64,000 nucleotides of DNA. It comes from JARBUG01 sp035628915. Its GTDB lineage: Bacteria > Bacillota > Sulfobacillia > Symbiobacteriales > Symbiobacteriaceae. Within the stretch, counting starts at the first letter, position 1. The number at the start of each line of letters is the position of its first letter. Below the pieces are notes generated by a model. That model made no database searches. It had not been told where the DNA came from and saw only the letters and a list, made by a program, of their open reading frames with translations. Both the position numbers and the translations under genes were made by a program. Shown in pieces: positions 24,425-33,009 of this stretch. The DNA lies in contig DASPIW010000040.1 of NCBI GenBank assembly GCA_035628915.1, positions 40,466 to 104,465 on the forward strand, read 5' to 3'.

Positions 24425-25885
24425 ATGCCGCTCCGATTCAGCTTGCAGGGTAAGCTCCTCCTCACCTTCCTGGGTTCGGTCGCTCTGGCGCTGGGCGTCA
24501 CCGTGCTGACGATTGTGGGTCTGGCGGGCTGGCTGATTTCCCTGGAGAACGGGGACCCGTGGGGCTCTTTGAAAATGGTGCCCGCCGTACAGGCGCAAGC
24601 GCAGGCGGTGAGCCGGGTCCTGGCAGGCGGCGCGGCTGCCGAACCGGCCGCGGTCCGGGAAGCGGCACTCGGGGTTGGTCTGCCCCCGGGCGCCCGGGTG
24701 ACCGTGGTTGCGCTGGATGGCACCATCTGGCTGGATACGGACGCCGCCGGGCAAACGGGCGGGATCATCGCCCCCGCCGAAGTCCTTGGCTGGCTGCCGG
24801 GAGGCGGGGCAGCCGGGCTTGGGGGCCTGCTGACCGAGCCGCTCCGAGTGGACGGCCTGCTCTGGGGCTACTACGTTTATCAGCCGCCGCACTGGGATCG
24901 GCAGTCGCCCGCCCCGACCGACAGGTCCCTCCAGGCTGTCTCCGGCGGGGTGATGCTCGCCGGCCAGCTCTTTGTGCTGCTGGTCAGCCTGCTCCTCTTC
25001 TGGACGTTCGGGCGCCACCTGATCCGCCCCGTCCGGCGGCTCTCCGAAGTGGTGGGGCGCATCGCCGAAGGCGACCTGACCGTGCGCGCCGGCCTGGACC
25101 AGCGCCACGACGAACTGGGGCAGTTGGCCCGCCACGTGGACAGCATGGCAGAGCGGCTCCAGGAGGCCCGGGCCCGGGCATCTGAGGCAGAGGCGGCCCG
25201 GCGCTACACGGTAGCGGCTATCTCGCATGACCTGCGCACGCCGCTGACCGCACTGATGGCTCACGCCGAAGCGGTCCGGACGGGTGTGACGGAGGATGCT
25301 GACCGCTCGCTTGCCGTCATCCAGGAAAAGGCGCAGCACATGCAAGGGCTGATCGACGACTTGTTCGAGCTGGCCGCGCTGGATGCCGACCGCAGTTCCT
25401 GGCAAACCAGGCGGCAAGATGTCGCGGAGATCGTCCGCGAGTCCGTGGTCGGGCTGCTGCCCCAATTCGAAGCGGCCGGCATGAACCTAGAACCGGAGAT
25501 TCCCGACGAACCGGTTCCGGCTGATCTGCCGCCGGGCAAGCTGGAGCGGGTGCTGGACAACCTCCTGACCAACGCGCTCAGGTATGGAGCTGCGGGCAGG
25601 TGGCTCAGGGTAGCGCTGCGGCAGCAGGAAGGATCCGTGCGCATCGAGGTGGCCGATCACGGCCCGGGGATTCCACCGGGCGAAGAGCGACGCATTTTTG
25701 ACCGGTTCTACCGGGTGGAGAACTCACGCTCCGGCACCAGCCGCGGCACCGGGTTGGGGCTGGCGGTGGCCGCCCGGATTGTGGAGCACCTGGGCGGCCG
25801 CATCGGCGTGGAGAGCCCCCCGGGCGGCGGCGCCTGCTTCTGGGTGGAAGTGCCGGTGGCGGAACGTAAGCGATCTGCTTCGTGA
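24425..25885 (+). CDS. Sensor histidine kinase
   Basis: 486 residues. Membrane segment at about 10-35, an extracellular region of about 140 residues, a second segment at about 175-200, a HAMP domain (GRHLIRPVRRLSEVVGRIAE), the H-box AAISHDLRTPLTALMAHAE with the phospho-His, then the ATPase domain with N-box (NLLTNALRYG), G1 (DHGPGIPP) and G2 (GTGLGLAVA). ATG at 24425 follows GGGAGGGG located in the last codons of the regulator. The signal is unknown. Partner of the regulator upstream. Confidence 0.93.
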   Translation: MPLRFSLQGKLLLTFLGSVALALGVTVLTIVGLAGWLISLENGDPWGSLKMVPAVQAQAQAVSRVLAGGAAAEPAAVREAALGVGLPPGARVTVVALDGTIWLDTDAAGQTGGIIAPAEVLGWLPGGGAAGLGGLLTEPLRVDGLLWGYYVYQPPHWDRQSPAPTDRSLQAVSGGVMLAGQLFVLLVSLLLFWTFGRHLIRPVRRLSEVVGRIAEGDLTVRAGLDQRHDELGQLARHVDSMAERLQEARARASEAEAARRYTVAAISHDLRTPLTALMAHAEAVRTGVTEDADRSLAVIQEKAQHMQGLIDDLFELAALDADRSSWQTRRQDVAEIVRESVVGLLPQFEAAGMNLEPEIPDEPVPADLPPGKLERVLDNLLTNALRYGAAGRWLRVALRQQEGSVRIEVADHGPGIPPGEERRIFDRFYRVENSRSGTSRGTGLGLAVAARIVEHLGGRIGVESPPGGGACFWVEVPVAERKRSAS

Positions 25886-25891
25886 TCGTAA

Positions 25892-25948
25892 GCCCCCGTT
25901 AAAGTGCCTGTAAGGTTGTGACCTTAGCATGGTACTTGCAGCGGGGGC
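25892..25948 (+). terminator. Nested hairpin ending the two-component operon
   Basis: Three stems stack in one structure: GCCCCCG 25892-25898 with CGGGGGC 25942-25948, AAGTGCC 25902-25908 with GGTACTT 25931-25937, and AAGGT 25912-25916 with ACCTT 25921-25925, separated by small internal loops. GCTTTATTTG follows. It can act as a terminator, although the regular internal loops are more elaborate than usual. Confidence 0.6.
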
Positions 25949-25999
25949 GCTTTATTTGCCCGGTGGGCCGCCCCTGACCACAAGGAGGTTGGCACCAAC

Positions 26000-26947
26000 A
26001 TGATACAGCCATATCCCATCGAAACCAGGGGACTGACCAAGAAGTTCGGCGGTGTGGAAGCACTTACGGCCCTGGACTTGCGGGTGCCGAGGCATTCGAT
26101 TTTCGGCTTCCTCGGCCCCAACGGTGCCGGCAAATCGACCGCCATCAAGCTCCTGCTGGGGCTGATTCGGCCTTCCGGCGGCACCGGGGCGGTCGCAGGC
26201 TACGATATCGTCCACGAGAGCGTCGAGTTGCGCCGGAAAGTCGGTTACCTTGCGCAGGAGCCCCGCTTTTACGAGCACATGACGGCACGGGAGACGCTGC
26301 GCTTCGCCGCCAGGCTGTTCTACACCGGCCCGGCCGGTCTGATCGAAGCGCGGGTAAACGAGAGCCTTGAGCTGACCGACCTCGCGGGCAAAGCCGACCG
26401 GCCCGTCAAGGGGTTCTCCGGCGGCGAGCGCCAGCGGCTGGGCATCGCCCAGTCACAGATCAACCATCCGGAGCTGCTGATTCTCGACGAGCCGGCGGCT
26501 GCGCTGGACCCGCTGGGGCGCCGGGACGTGCTGGCGATCATGGAACGTCTCCGCGAGCACTGCACCATCTTCTATTCGACCCACATTCTTGAGGATGTGC
26601 AGCGCGTCAGCGACACCGTGGCGATTTTGAACCGCGGCCGGCTCTTAGCCCAGGCGCCCATTGAGGAGCTCCTTGCCGGCGACGGTCAGGCGGTCTACAC
26701 GCTGGCCGTCAAGGGTGATGATACCGAGGCCCGCCGCGCCGCGGCCGGACAGCCATGGGTGCTTGATCTGACCGTGGTGCCGGAGAACGGCCACAGCCGC
26801 TGGACCGTCCGCGTGACCAGCGAGGAAGCCGCCGAAGCGGAACTGCTGTCGCTGGTACTGAACACCGGGTCCGTCCGGGTGGCCGAGTTCAGCCGCAAGA
26901 AGTTCAGCCTGGAAGAGATCTTCGTGAATATGGTAGGAGGGAATTAG
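26000..26947 (+). CDS. ABC transporter ATP-binding protein
   Basis: 315 residues. Walker A GPNGAGKS, Q-loop region YLAQEPRFYEHM, signature FSGGERQRLG, Walker B LLILDEP and the H-loop STH are all present, so it is a competent ATPase. A C-terminal extension of about 80 residues is typical of exporters of the CcmA/NatA group. It overlaps nothing but is only three bases from the permease gene, so the two form an exporter. The neighbouring two-component system may regulate it. Substrate unknown. Confidence 0.92.
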   Translation: MIQPYPIETRGLTKKFGGVEALTALDLRVPRHSIFGFLGPNGAGKSTAIKLLLGLIRPSGGTGAVAGYDIVHESVELRRKVGYLAQEPRFYEHMTARETLRFAARLFYTGPAGLIEARVNESLELTDLAGKADRPVKGFSGGERQRLGIAQSQINHPELLILDEPAAALDPLGRRDVLAIMERLREHCTIFYSTHILEDVQRVSDTVAILNRGRLLAQAPIEELLAGDGQAVYTLAVKGDDTEARRAAAGQPWVLDLTVVPENGHSRWTVRVTSEEAAEAELLSLVLNTGSVRVAEFSRKKFSLEEIFVNMVGGN

Positions 26948-26949
26948 CC

Positions 26950-27726
26950 ATGCTGCAGGAAGCTCCTGCCCGGGGCAGCCTGACCGGGTTCAACACACTC
27001 TTTCGCAAGGAACTGGGCGCCTGGTGGTCCACCCGGCGCTGGTGGGTGCATGCGCTGCTCTGGCTTGCGCTGATGAATGGGTTCATGGTGCCGGTCTATT
27101 TCGTGGTGCAGGCTCACCCGGAGCTGAGCCTGGACCTGATGCGGGAACTGACGGACGCCTTCTTCCTGCTCGGCGGCGTGGCGGTCGCCATCGGCGCGGT
27201 CGTGGTCGGGCAAGATGCGATCATCGGCGAGCGGCAAATGGGGACGGCGGATTGGATCCTCTCCAAGCCGGTGGCCCGTACAGCCTTCGTGCTGGCCAAA
27301 TTTGCCGCCCAGGGCATCAGCCTTGCCGTGCTTGCCGTCGGTCTTCAGGCGGTCATCGCTTACGGGCAAATTTTCGTGTTGGCGGGGCGGAGCCTGGAGG
27401 TGCTGCCGTTCCTTGCGGCAGTCGGGTTGGTCTGCCTGAACCTCCTCTTCTACACCGCCATGGTGCTGATGCTCGGCACGCTGTTCCGCACCCGCAGCCT
27501 GGTGCTGCTGGTGGCCCTTGGCTGGCTCTTCGCCCAACCGATTGCGGTCGACGTCTTCCCGCGATTGGCGACCGTCACGCCGTATGGCCTTCCCGACCTG
27601 GGCGCCGCCCTGGCCAGCGGGGCATCCCTGAGCGAGGTGCCACTGCTTCCCGCGGCGCTTGCGCTTCTCTGGACAGCCGTCTTCCTCGTCATCGCCCTCT
27701 GGCGCTTTGAGCGGGAAGAGCTATGA
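26950..27726 (+). CDS. ABC-2 type transporter permease
   Basis: 258 residues with six predicted membrane segments, starting with a cytoplasmic LFRKELGAWWSTRRWWVHAL segment typical of ABC-2 permeases, then GVAVAIGAVVVGQDAI and repeated Leu-rich helices. The family pattern GERQMGTADWILSKPVARTA in the first loop is also present. It follows the ATPase gene by two bases and the pair ends at a strong hairpin. Probably a homodimeric exporter; the substrate cannot be inferred. Confidence 0.88.
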   Translation: MLQEAPARGSLTGFNTLFRKELGAWWSTRRWWVHALLWLALMNGFMVPVYFVVQAHPELSLDLMRELTDAFFLLGGVAVAIGAVVVGQDAIIGERQMGTADWILSKPVARTAFVLAKFAAQGISLAVLAVGLQAVIAYGQIFVLAGRSLEVLPFLAAVGLVCLNLLFYTAMVLMLGTLFRTRSLVLLVALGWLFAQPIAVDVFPRLATVTPYGLPDLGAALASGASLSEVPLLPAALALLWTAVFLVIALWRFEREEL

Positions 27727-27771
27727 CCGAATACGCCCGCCCTGCCAACCGGCAGTGCGGGCGTATTCGGT
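27726..27771. terminator. Bidirectional terminator
   Basis: Perfect 15-bp outer stem (27726-27740 / 27757-27771) with an inner CTGCC/GGCAG extension. It lies between the convergent ABC permease and zinc-ribbon genes and overlaps the permease stop codon. Confidence 0.85.
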
Positions 27772-27772
27772 G

Positions 27773-28807
27773 TTACATCCAGCGCCCCAGCCACTGCTGC
27801 AGCGGTATCTCCCGCAGATCCCCCTTTCCCTCGGCAACGCCCTTGACGCTCAGCTGGTAAGCGCCCCAGCCGATCAATCCGGCCCCGATCAGGAAGATGG
27901 GCTGTCCCCACGAAATCGACCCGGTGTACAGGAAAAACAGCAGGCTATACCCCAGAACGATAAAGGGCAGATGCCGGTACCATTTGGGCATGGCGAACTG
28001 CGGGGCAAAGGCCGCAAAGAACAGGCAGGCCAGCAGGCCGGCCATCAGGAGCACCGACCCGGTCAGCGAGTATCCCTGAAACGACGGCAGGTAGAGGCCG
28101 GGGTTATACGTGTGCAGGTAGTCCCAGGTGGGCCCGCCGTAATACGAACTATAGGAGTATCCACCCGACCACCAGCCGGAGGTCGAGCGGTCCGGAATCC
28201 AAGTAAGAATCAGCGAGAGGAGTCCAATCAGCGAGCCGAGGGCCACGGGGCGCCGGTAGCCGTACAGCGTATAGCGCCAGTCCAGCCCCACTGACTTCGC
28301 GTAGTCGCGCAGGGGCCAGATGTAAGTCCACGCCAGCAGCAGGGCGCCGGCGAGAAAGATCAGGCTGCCCAGCCGGAACCGGAACTCCGATACGCCCCAC
28401 AGGGCCAGATACCCCACGGCGACGAGGGGCGCGTACCAGAACCTGGCCAGGGGATCCTGCCCCGTAAACTCCCGATAGCCCACGTACGCCATGACCGCCA
28501 ACGCCAGGATAATCTCCGGCCAGCCGGACGCCCAGATGCTCCGCTGGCCCTTGAAAATCAGGCCCACGACCGCTGAGAGCACCATCAGGCCCAGCCCGAC
28601 TTTTGCGGGACCGGCGGCCCGGATGCGCACCCAGGCTACCTGGGCTGCCGCCGCCGCCTGGTCCTGGAACTGCCTGGCCTTCTCGCTGCCCGGTGGTGGC
28701 GGTGGCGCCTGCCCGGGCGCCCCGCCGGCCGCCACCGGCTGCCCGCAGTTGGGGCAGTGCTTCGCGCCAGGTGCCGGCGCCGCGCCGCAGTGGCTACATT
28801 GCATCAT
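27773..28807 (-). CDS. Zinc-ribbon membrane protein, unknown function
   Basis: 344 residues. An N-terminal zinc ribbon with two CxxC pairs (CSHCGA at 4-9 and CPNCGQ at 18-23), a Pro/Gly-rich linker, then about 8-9 membrane segments from residue 65 to 325 and a short charged tail. Proteins of this layout are common in Firmicutes without an assigned role. GGGGAG lies before the double ATG at 28807. It stands alone between a terminator and the threonine synthase gene region. Confidence 0.75.
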   Translation of the reverse strand: MMQCSHCGAAPAPGAKHCPNCGQPVAAGGAPGQAPPPPPGSEKARQFQDQAAAAAQVAWVRIRAAGPAKVGLGLMVLSAVVGLIFKGQRSIWASGWPEIILALAVMAYVGYREFTGQDPLARFWYAPLVAVGYLALWGVSEFRFRLGSLIFLAGALLLAWTYIWPLRDYAKSVGLDWRYTLYGYRRPVALGSLIGLLSLILTWIPDRSTSGWWSGGYSYSSYYGGPTWDYLHTYNPGLYLPSFQGYSLTGSVLLMAGLLACLFFAAFAPQFAMPKWYRHLPFIVLGYSLLFFLYTGSISWGQPIFLIGAGLIGWGAYQLSVKGVAEGKGDLREIPLQQWLGRWM

Positions 28808-28895
28808 TACGTACTCCCCTTAATGCCTAACAATTGTTGCCTAATGGTTCTGTGTCCCAGGCAGCGATCCCTGCCTTGGTGCGCAGGAAACTTCT

Positions 28896-28917
28896 GCCCC
28901 CGCCGCCCGGCGGGGGC
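28896..28917 (-). terminator. Hairpin downstream of thrC
   Basis: Perfect 10-bp GC-rich stem GCCCCCGCCG / CGGCGGGGGC with a 2-base loop, 8 bases past the threonine synthase stop; minus strand continues AGAAGTTTCC, so the T-tract is poor. Confidence 0.55.
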
Positions 28918-28924
28918 TGGATCT

Positions 28925-30130
28925 TCATATCGCCGCACCGACGTCCAACAAGGGCAGGTCGGGCCGGAGTATCTCCGGGTACTTGATGCCTGCGCCGGTG
29001 TTGAGCAGCAGCACCCGTTCGTCAGGCTGCAGCCATCCTTCGCGCAGCAGGTTGCGGGCCGCCCCGAACAGCGCTGCCCCTTCAGGGCAGATGAAGACGC
29101 CTTCCAGCCGGCTGATGCGCTCCAGGCCCCACATGGTATCTTCATCCGAAACGGCCACGCAGGTGCCGCCCGTCGCACGGACGGCGTGCAGCACGAGGAA
29201 GTCGCCCAGCGCTTTGGGCACCCTGATTCCCTGCGCCACCGTGGCTGCGTTCTCCCACTTCTCGGACACGTCCTTGCCTTCCCGGAAAGCCTTCACAATC
29301 GGCTGGCAGCCTTCGGCCTGGACGGCGACCAGCCGGGGCAGCTTGACGCCGTCAGGCAGCCAGCCCAGCTCCTGCATTTCCAGAAGCGCTTTATAAATGC
29401 CGATGATGCCCACGCCGCCGCCCGTCGGATAGAGAATCGCATCGGGCAGCGTCCAATCCAGCTGCTCCGCAATCTCGTAGCCCATCGTCTTCTTGCCTTC
29501 GATCCGATACGGCTCCTTGAGCGTCGCGGCCTCGAACCAGCCGTGGGCGCCCGCCGACTTTGCCACGATCGCGCCCGCATCGGTGATCTGGCCGCGGACC
29601 ATGTAGGCCCGGGCGCCCGCGGCGGTCGCTTCCAGCACGCTCATCGCCGGTGCATCCAGGGGCATGACCAACGTGACTTCAATGCCGGCCCGGGCGCCGT
29701 AGGCCGCCCACGCGCCGCCAGCGTTGCCGTTGGTCGGCATTGCCACCGCGGTAATGCCCAGTTCCTTCGCCCGGCTGATGCCCGCTGCGGCGCCCCGGGC
29801 CTTGAAGGTGCCCGTTGGATTGACCCCTTCGTCCTTGAGCAGCAGCTCCGCCAGGCCCAGGGCGGCGCCCAGGCGGGGCAGGCGCAGCAAGGGCGTCATC
29901 CCTTCGCCCAGGGTGACGATGTTGGCGTCATCGCGAACGGGCAGCAGTTCACGATAGCGCCACATGCTGGCGGGGCGCCCGGCCAGCCGCCCCGGGGTGA
30001 GCCTGGCGACAACGGCCTTCAGGTCGTAGCGGACCAGCAGCGGGCCGCCGCAGTGGCACAGGTTCTGAACCCGGTCGGCATCAAAGGTTGCCGCGCAGCG
30101 GGCGCATTCGAGGTGACTAAGCCACGACAC
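28925..30130 (-). CDS. thrC: Threonine synthase
   Basis: 401 residues. PLP enzyme converting O-phospho-homoserine to threonine. The N-terminus has a CxxC...CxC zinc-binding segment (Cys 9, 12, 25, 27) found in the archaeal/actinobacterial-type enzymes. The PLP lysine is Lys110 in NPTGTFKARG, and the phosphate-binding loop is TNGNAGGAWAAY with GGGVG later. The start is GTG at 30130 after AGGAGG. It is not linked to other threonine genes here. A cystathionine-type or other fold-type II lyase is less likely given the zinc segment. Confidence 0.85.
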   Translation of the reverse strand: MSWLSHLECARCAATFDADRVQNLCHCGGPLLVRYDLKAVVARLTPGRLAGRPASMWRYRELLPVRDDANIVTLGEGMTPLLRLPRLGAALGLAELLLKDEGVNPTGTFKARGAAAGISRAKELGITAVAMPTNGNAGGAWAAYGARAGIEVTLVMPLDAPAMSVLEATAAGARAYMVRGQITDAGAIVAKSAGAHGWFEAATLKEPYRIEGKKTMGYEIAEQLDWTLPDAILYPTGGGVGIIGIYKALLEMQELGWLPDGVKLPRLVAVQAEGCQPIVKAFREGKDVSEKWENAATVAQGIRVPKALGDFLVLHAVRATGGTCVAVSDEDTMWGLERISRLEGVFICPEGAALFGAARNLLREGWLQPDERVLLLNTGAGIKYPEILRPDLPLLDVGAAI

Positions 30131-30219
30131 CGGTAACCATCCTCCTTGTCCGGAACGTTACTGATGAGGTACGATCTAGTTTGTAGAGTTTATACGTGAA
30201 AAGGAGTGTGCTGACATCT

Positions 30220-30684
30220 ATGAAGCGTCTCTTCGCCGCTGCACTGACTATCGTGATGTTGACTGCCGTGGGCTGCAGCAAGCCATCGGCCACCTATCAG
30301 AAACCCGGGAGTGCGGCGCCGACGACCGCTCCGGCTCAGCCTGCCTCGACGCCGGTCGGCCCCAAGGGCGATGGTGTCAATATCTCGGCTGAAGACTTCC
30401 TGAAGAAGTTCAAAGCCGGGGAAAAGATGCTGGTCATCGACGTCCGGACGGAAGAAGAGTACGGCGAGGGCCATGTGCCCGGCTCCAAGCTGGTGCCCCT
30501 GCAGACCATTGAGCAGGGCATTGAGAAGTACCCGAAGGAGCAGGAGATCTACCTGATCTGCCGGAGTGGCAACCGGAGCGCCCAGGCCTACACCATCCTT
30601 CGGAACATGGGCTACACCAAGCTGCACAACGTCGTGGGCGGCGTCGAGGGGTACAAGAAGCTGGGTGGCATCCTCGAGCTCTAG
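30220..30684 (+). CDS. Rhodanese-like lipoprotein
   Basis: 154 residues. Lipoprotein signal with lipobox TAVGC (Cys19), a Pro/Ala/Thr linker to about residue 47, then a single rhodanese domain with catalytic Cys114 in the loop CRSGNRS. Probably a sulfurtransferase or sulfur-carrier domain tethered outside the membrane. ATG at 30220 is preceded by AAGGAG at 12 bases; GTG at 30196 would precede that site. It is divergent from thrC, and its end is 10 bp from the convergent AEC gene with no clear hairpin between. Confidence 0.88.
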   Translation: MKRLFAAALTIVMLTAVGCSKPSATYQKPGSAAPTTAPAQPASTPVGPKGDGVNISAEDFLKKFKAGEKMLVIDVRTEEEYGEGHVPGSKLVPLQTIEQGIEKYPKEQEIYLICRSGNRSAQAYTILRNMGYTKLHNVVGGVEGYKKLGGILEL

Positions 30685-30694
30685 GCATCGACCC

Positions 30695-31600
30695 CTACCT
30701 GAGGAACCATACCCAGAATGTGAGAGTCAGGAGGCTCGCGAGCGTGCTGACCAGAGTTGCGCCCGAGACCTGGTCGGGCTCGGAGCCAAACTGGACGGCA
30801 AGCAGGGTGGTGTTGACGGCGGTCGGCATGGCCGATTCCAGCACCAAAACTTTCCCGGTGAGGGGCTCCGGCTTCAGCCAGGCGACGATTGCCATCGCGA
30901 TGACGGGCGCCACCACCAGCCGCAGCACCGTCGCCAATCCGATTTTGACGCGGGCGCCCTTCAACTGAATGCCCGCGACCTGCATGCCCAGGATGATGAC
31001 AAAGAGCACCAGTGCGCCGTTGGCCAGCAGCTCGATCGGTTTGGTAACCACTTCCGGCAGCTGCGTGCCGGTCAGCCGCACTAGCAAGGCCGCCCCCGCC
31101 GCCCAGACCATCGGCAGCTTGAAGACCGCCGTCAGCGATTGCCGCCAGTCCAAATGGCCGCGGGCGGCAAAGTAGACGGCAAGCGTATACATCAGCAGCG
31201 ACTCCAGCACCACAAAGACGGCTGCCCGGTCAAAGCCGTCCTGCCCGAAAGCAAACAGCACGACCGGCAGCCCGAAGTTGGCGCAGTTCATGAAACACGT
31301 GGAAAGCACGGCTGCATTCCGCTCCACGGGGCGCCAGCCCAAAACCCGGCCTACTGTCAGAGTAAGCAGGATCATGGCCCCGGTGAACAGCAACCCGAAT
31401 GCGACAATCCGGCCAATCTCCGCTGACACAATTTCAGCCCGCAGGATCGAATTGGCCATCAGTCCGGGGGTCAGCAGATAGACTGCGATGGTTGCAGGAT
31501 CCTTCACGTCGACTTTTAGCACCCGGCGGGCCACCCAGCCTAACCCCGCGAGCAGAAAGACCGGCAGCACCGTGTTCACCATGGCCTGTAGCAGTTCCAC
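30695..31600 (-). CDS. AEC-family transporter (auxin efflux carrier-like)
   Basis: 301 residues and about ten membrane segments in two halves of five, the AEC/PF03547 layout. Helices such as TVLPVFLLAGLGWVARRVLK at the start and the mid-protein NCANFGLPVVLFAFG, with the broken helix typical of the family, support this. Bacterial members export or import malate, malonate or other small acids; the substrate here is unknown. It is a single-gene unit. Confidence 0.85.
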   Translation of the reverse strand: MELLQAMVNTVLPVFLLAGLGWVARRVLKVDVKDPATIAVYLLTPGLMANSILRAEIVSAEIGRIVAFGLLFTGAMILLTLTVGRVLGWRPVERNAAVLSTCFMNCANFGLPVVLFAFGQDGFDRAAVFVVLESLLMYTLAVYFAARGHLDWRQSLTAVFKLPMVWAAGAALLVRLTGTQLPEVVTKPIELLANGALVLFVIILGMQVAGIQLKGARVKIGLATVLRLVVAPVIAMAIVAWLKPEPLTGKVLVLESAMPTAVNTTLLAVQFGSEPDQVSGATLVSTLASLLTLTFWVWFLR

Positions 31601-31691
31601 TTACTTCACTCCGCTTCATTTTCGACCATGAACCTTTCTTCGCCTATTGAACAAACCCTCCCCGCTTCGTGGGAAAAAGGGCGCGAAAAAG

Positions 31692-31714
31692 GGGCCGGGA
31701 GCATCTCCCGGCCC
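31692..31714 (-). terminator. Terminator of the tad/DUF192 operon
   Basis: Perfect 10-bp stem GGGCCGGGAG / CTCCCGGCCC with a 3-base loop; on the minus strand CCTTTTTCGC follows, three bases past the DUF192 stop. Confidence 0.9.
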
Positions 31715-31717
31715 TCG

Positions 31718-32074
31718 CTATATCACTTCGAGCTGATCGCCCAGCGCCGTCGCCCCTGCGGCGCCTGCAGGCAGTTCGAGCACTGCATCGGCGGCCCGCA
31801 CGGCGGGGCTCATTTTCCAGGGTGCCATGGCGGGGATCATGTGGACTACCCGGTTGTCGCCATCCAGGAAAAGCACGTCGATGGGAAACCGCATGAAGTG
31901 CGTGTGAATCGCTCGGCACGGGCGAATCAGGAGCCCTTCCCCCGGCGATAGTCCAGCGCGGAACATCAGCCCCAGCAGCCGCAGGCGGAATGTCTCGGCG
32001 CCCGACACCTTGTACCCCAGCACCAGGCCGCGGGTCGCATTGCGCACGATCACCGGCCACCACCCCCTGCCCAT
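31718..32074 (-). CDS. DUF192 family protein
   Basis: 118 residues matching the DUF192 fold: a strand (ATRGLVLGYKV), the motif LRLLGLMFR, GEGLLIRPCRAIHTHFMRFP, IDVLFLD and a C-terminal VLELPAG. The family is a small beta-rich domain of unknown biochemical role, often secreted; here no signal peptide is seen. ATG at 32074 lies two bases past the tadC stop, so it is the last gene of the tad operon. In several genomes DUF192 genes sit beside tad loci, which suggests a link with the pilus. Confidence 0.85.
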   Translation of the reverse strand: MGRGWWPVIVRNATRGLVLGYKVSGAETFRLRLLGLMFRAGLSPGEGLLIRPCRAIHTHFMRFPIDVLFLDGDNRVVHMIPAMAPWKMSPAVRAADAVLELPAGAAGATALGDQLEVI

Positions 32075-32076
32075 CG

Positions 32077-33006
32077 CTATTTCGCCAGCGTCGTCACGAA
32101 GTCGATGACGACGGGCCCCAGCACGACGATGAAGACCGTCGGGAAGATGAAGAGAATCAGCGGGAAGAGCATCTTCAGCGGCAGCGCCATGGCCCGTTCC
32201 TCGATTTTCTGCTTGCGCTTGATCCGCAGAGCCTCCGACTGGGCCCGCAGGACCCGGGAGATCGCCACGCCCAACTGCTCGGCCTGGATGATGGCGGCGG
32301 TGAACGTCCGCATATCCGGCACTCCGGAACGGTCCGCCAGCGTCCGCAGGGCATCGGCCCGGGGCGTGCCCAGCCGGATCTGCTTGAGGAGTTCCCGGAA
32401 CTCGCCCGAGGTGGGCTCGGGGAACTTTTCGCCCACTTTCTGAATCGCCCCGTCCAGGCCCAGACCAGCTTCGACGGAGACGGAGAGCAGGTCGAGCACG
32501 TCGGGCAGCGCCTTGTCCATCAGCCGACGCCGCTCGCCCACCAGTCGGGAAAGCCAGAACTCGGGCAGGCGCCATCCGAGGATCAGCAGCACGAACATCA
32601 GCCCGCCGGACGTCGCCGGTTTTTCGCCCAGGAACGGCCCCGAGAGCATCAGCCCGGCCAACGAGAGCCCGGCTGCCACCAGCGTCTGCAGCCCAAGGAA
32701 ATGATTCGACCCCATGGGGTTGCCCGCCTGCAGCAGCTTCAGATGAATCGAGTGCTGCACCCGCCCGGGCGTGAGCCGCATGATAAACTCGGAGAGCCGG
32801 TCCATCATGGGCCCCAGCACCCGCTGCGCAAAAGGGAGTTCCATCTCCTCGTCGACCAAGGTGCCGTCGGCCTTGCGGATAAACCCCGACCGGCGGATGG
32901 CCGCTGCACGCTGGCGCACCAGTACGGTCTGCGAGGACGGAGAGATCATCAGATACGTGGCGGTCGCCGTAGCCCCGAAGACGAGCAGGAGAATGAGTGC
33001 CGTCAC
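32077..33006 (-). CDS. tadC: Tad pilus inner-membrane platform protein TadC
   Basis: 309 residues. A membrane helix at the N-terminus, two at about 105-150 and a last one at about 280-305 frame a T2SSF domain (residues about 165-290; LPDVLDLLSVSVEAGLGLDG then EQLGVAISRVLRAQSE). Together with TadB it forms the membrane platform on which the CpaF motor acts during pilus assembly. GTG at 33006 follows GGAGGTG. It sits three bases from tadB. Confidence 0.92.
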   Translation of the reverse strand: MTALILLLVFGATATATYLMISPSSQTVLVRQRAAAIRRSGFIRKADGTLVDEEMELPFAQRVLGPMMDRLSEFIMRLTPGRVQHSIHLKLLQAGNPMGSNHFLGLQTLVAAGLSLAGLMLSGPFLGEKPATSGGLMFVLLILGWRLPEFWLSRLVGERRRLMDKALPDVLDLLSVSVEAGLGLDGAIQKVGEKFPEPTSGEFRELLKQIRLGTPRADALRTLADRSGVPDMRTFTAAIIQAEQLGVAISRVLRAQSEALRIKRKQKIEERAMALPLKMLFPLILFIFPTVFIVVLGPVVIDFVTTLAK

Positions 33007-33009
33007 GGG

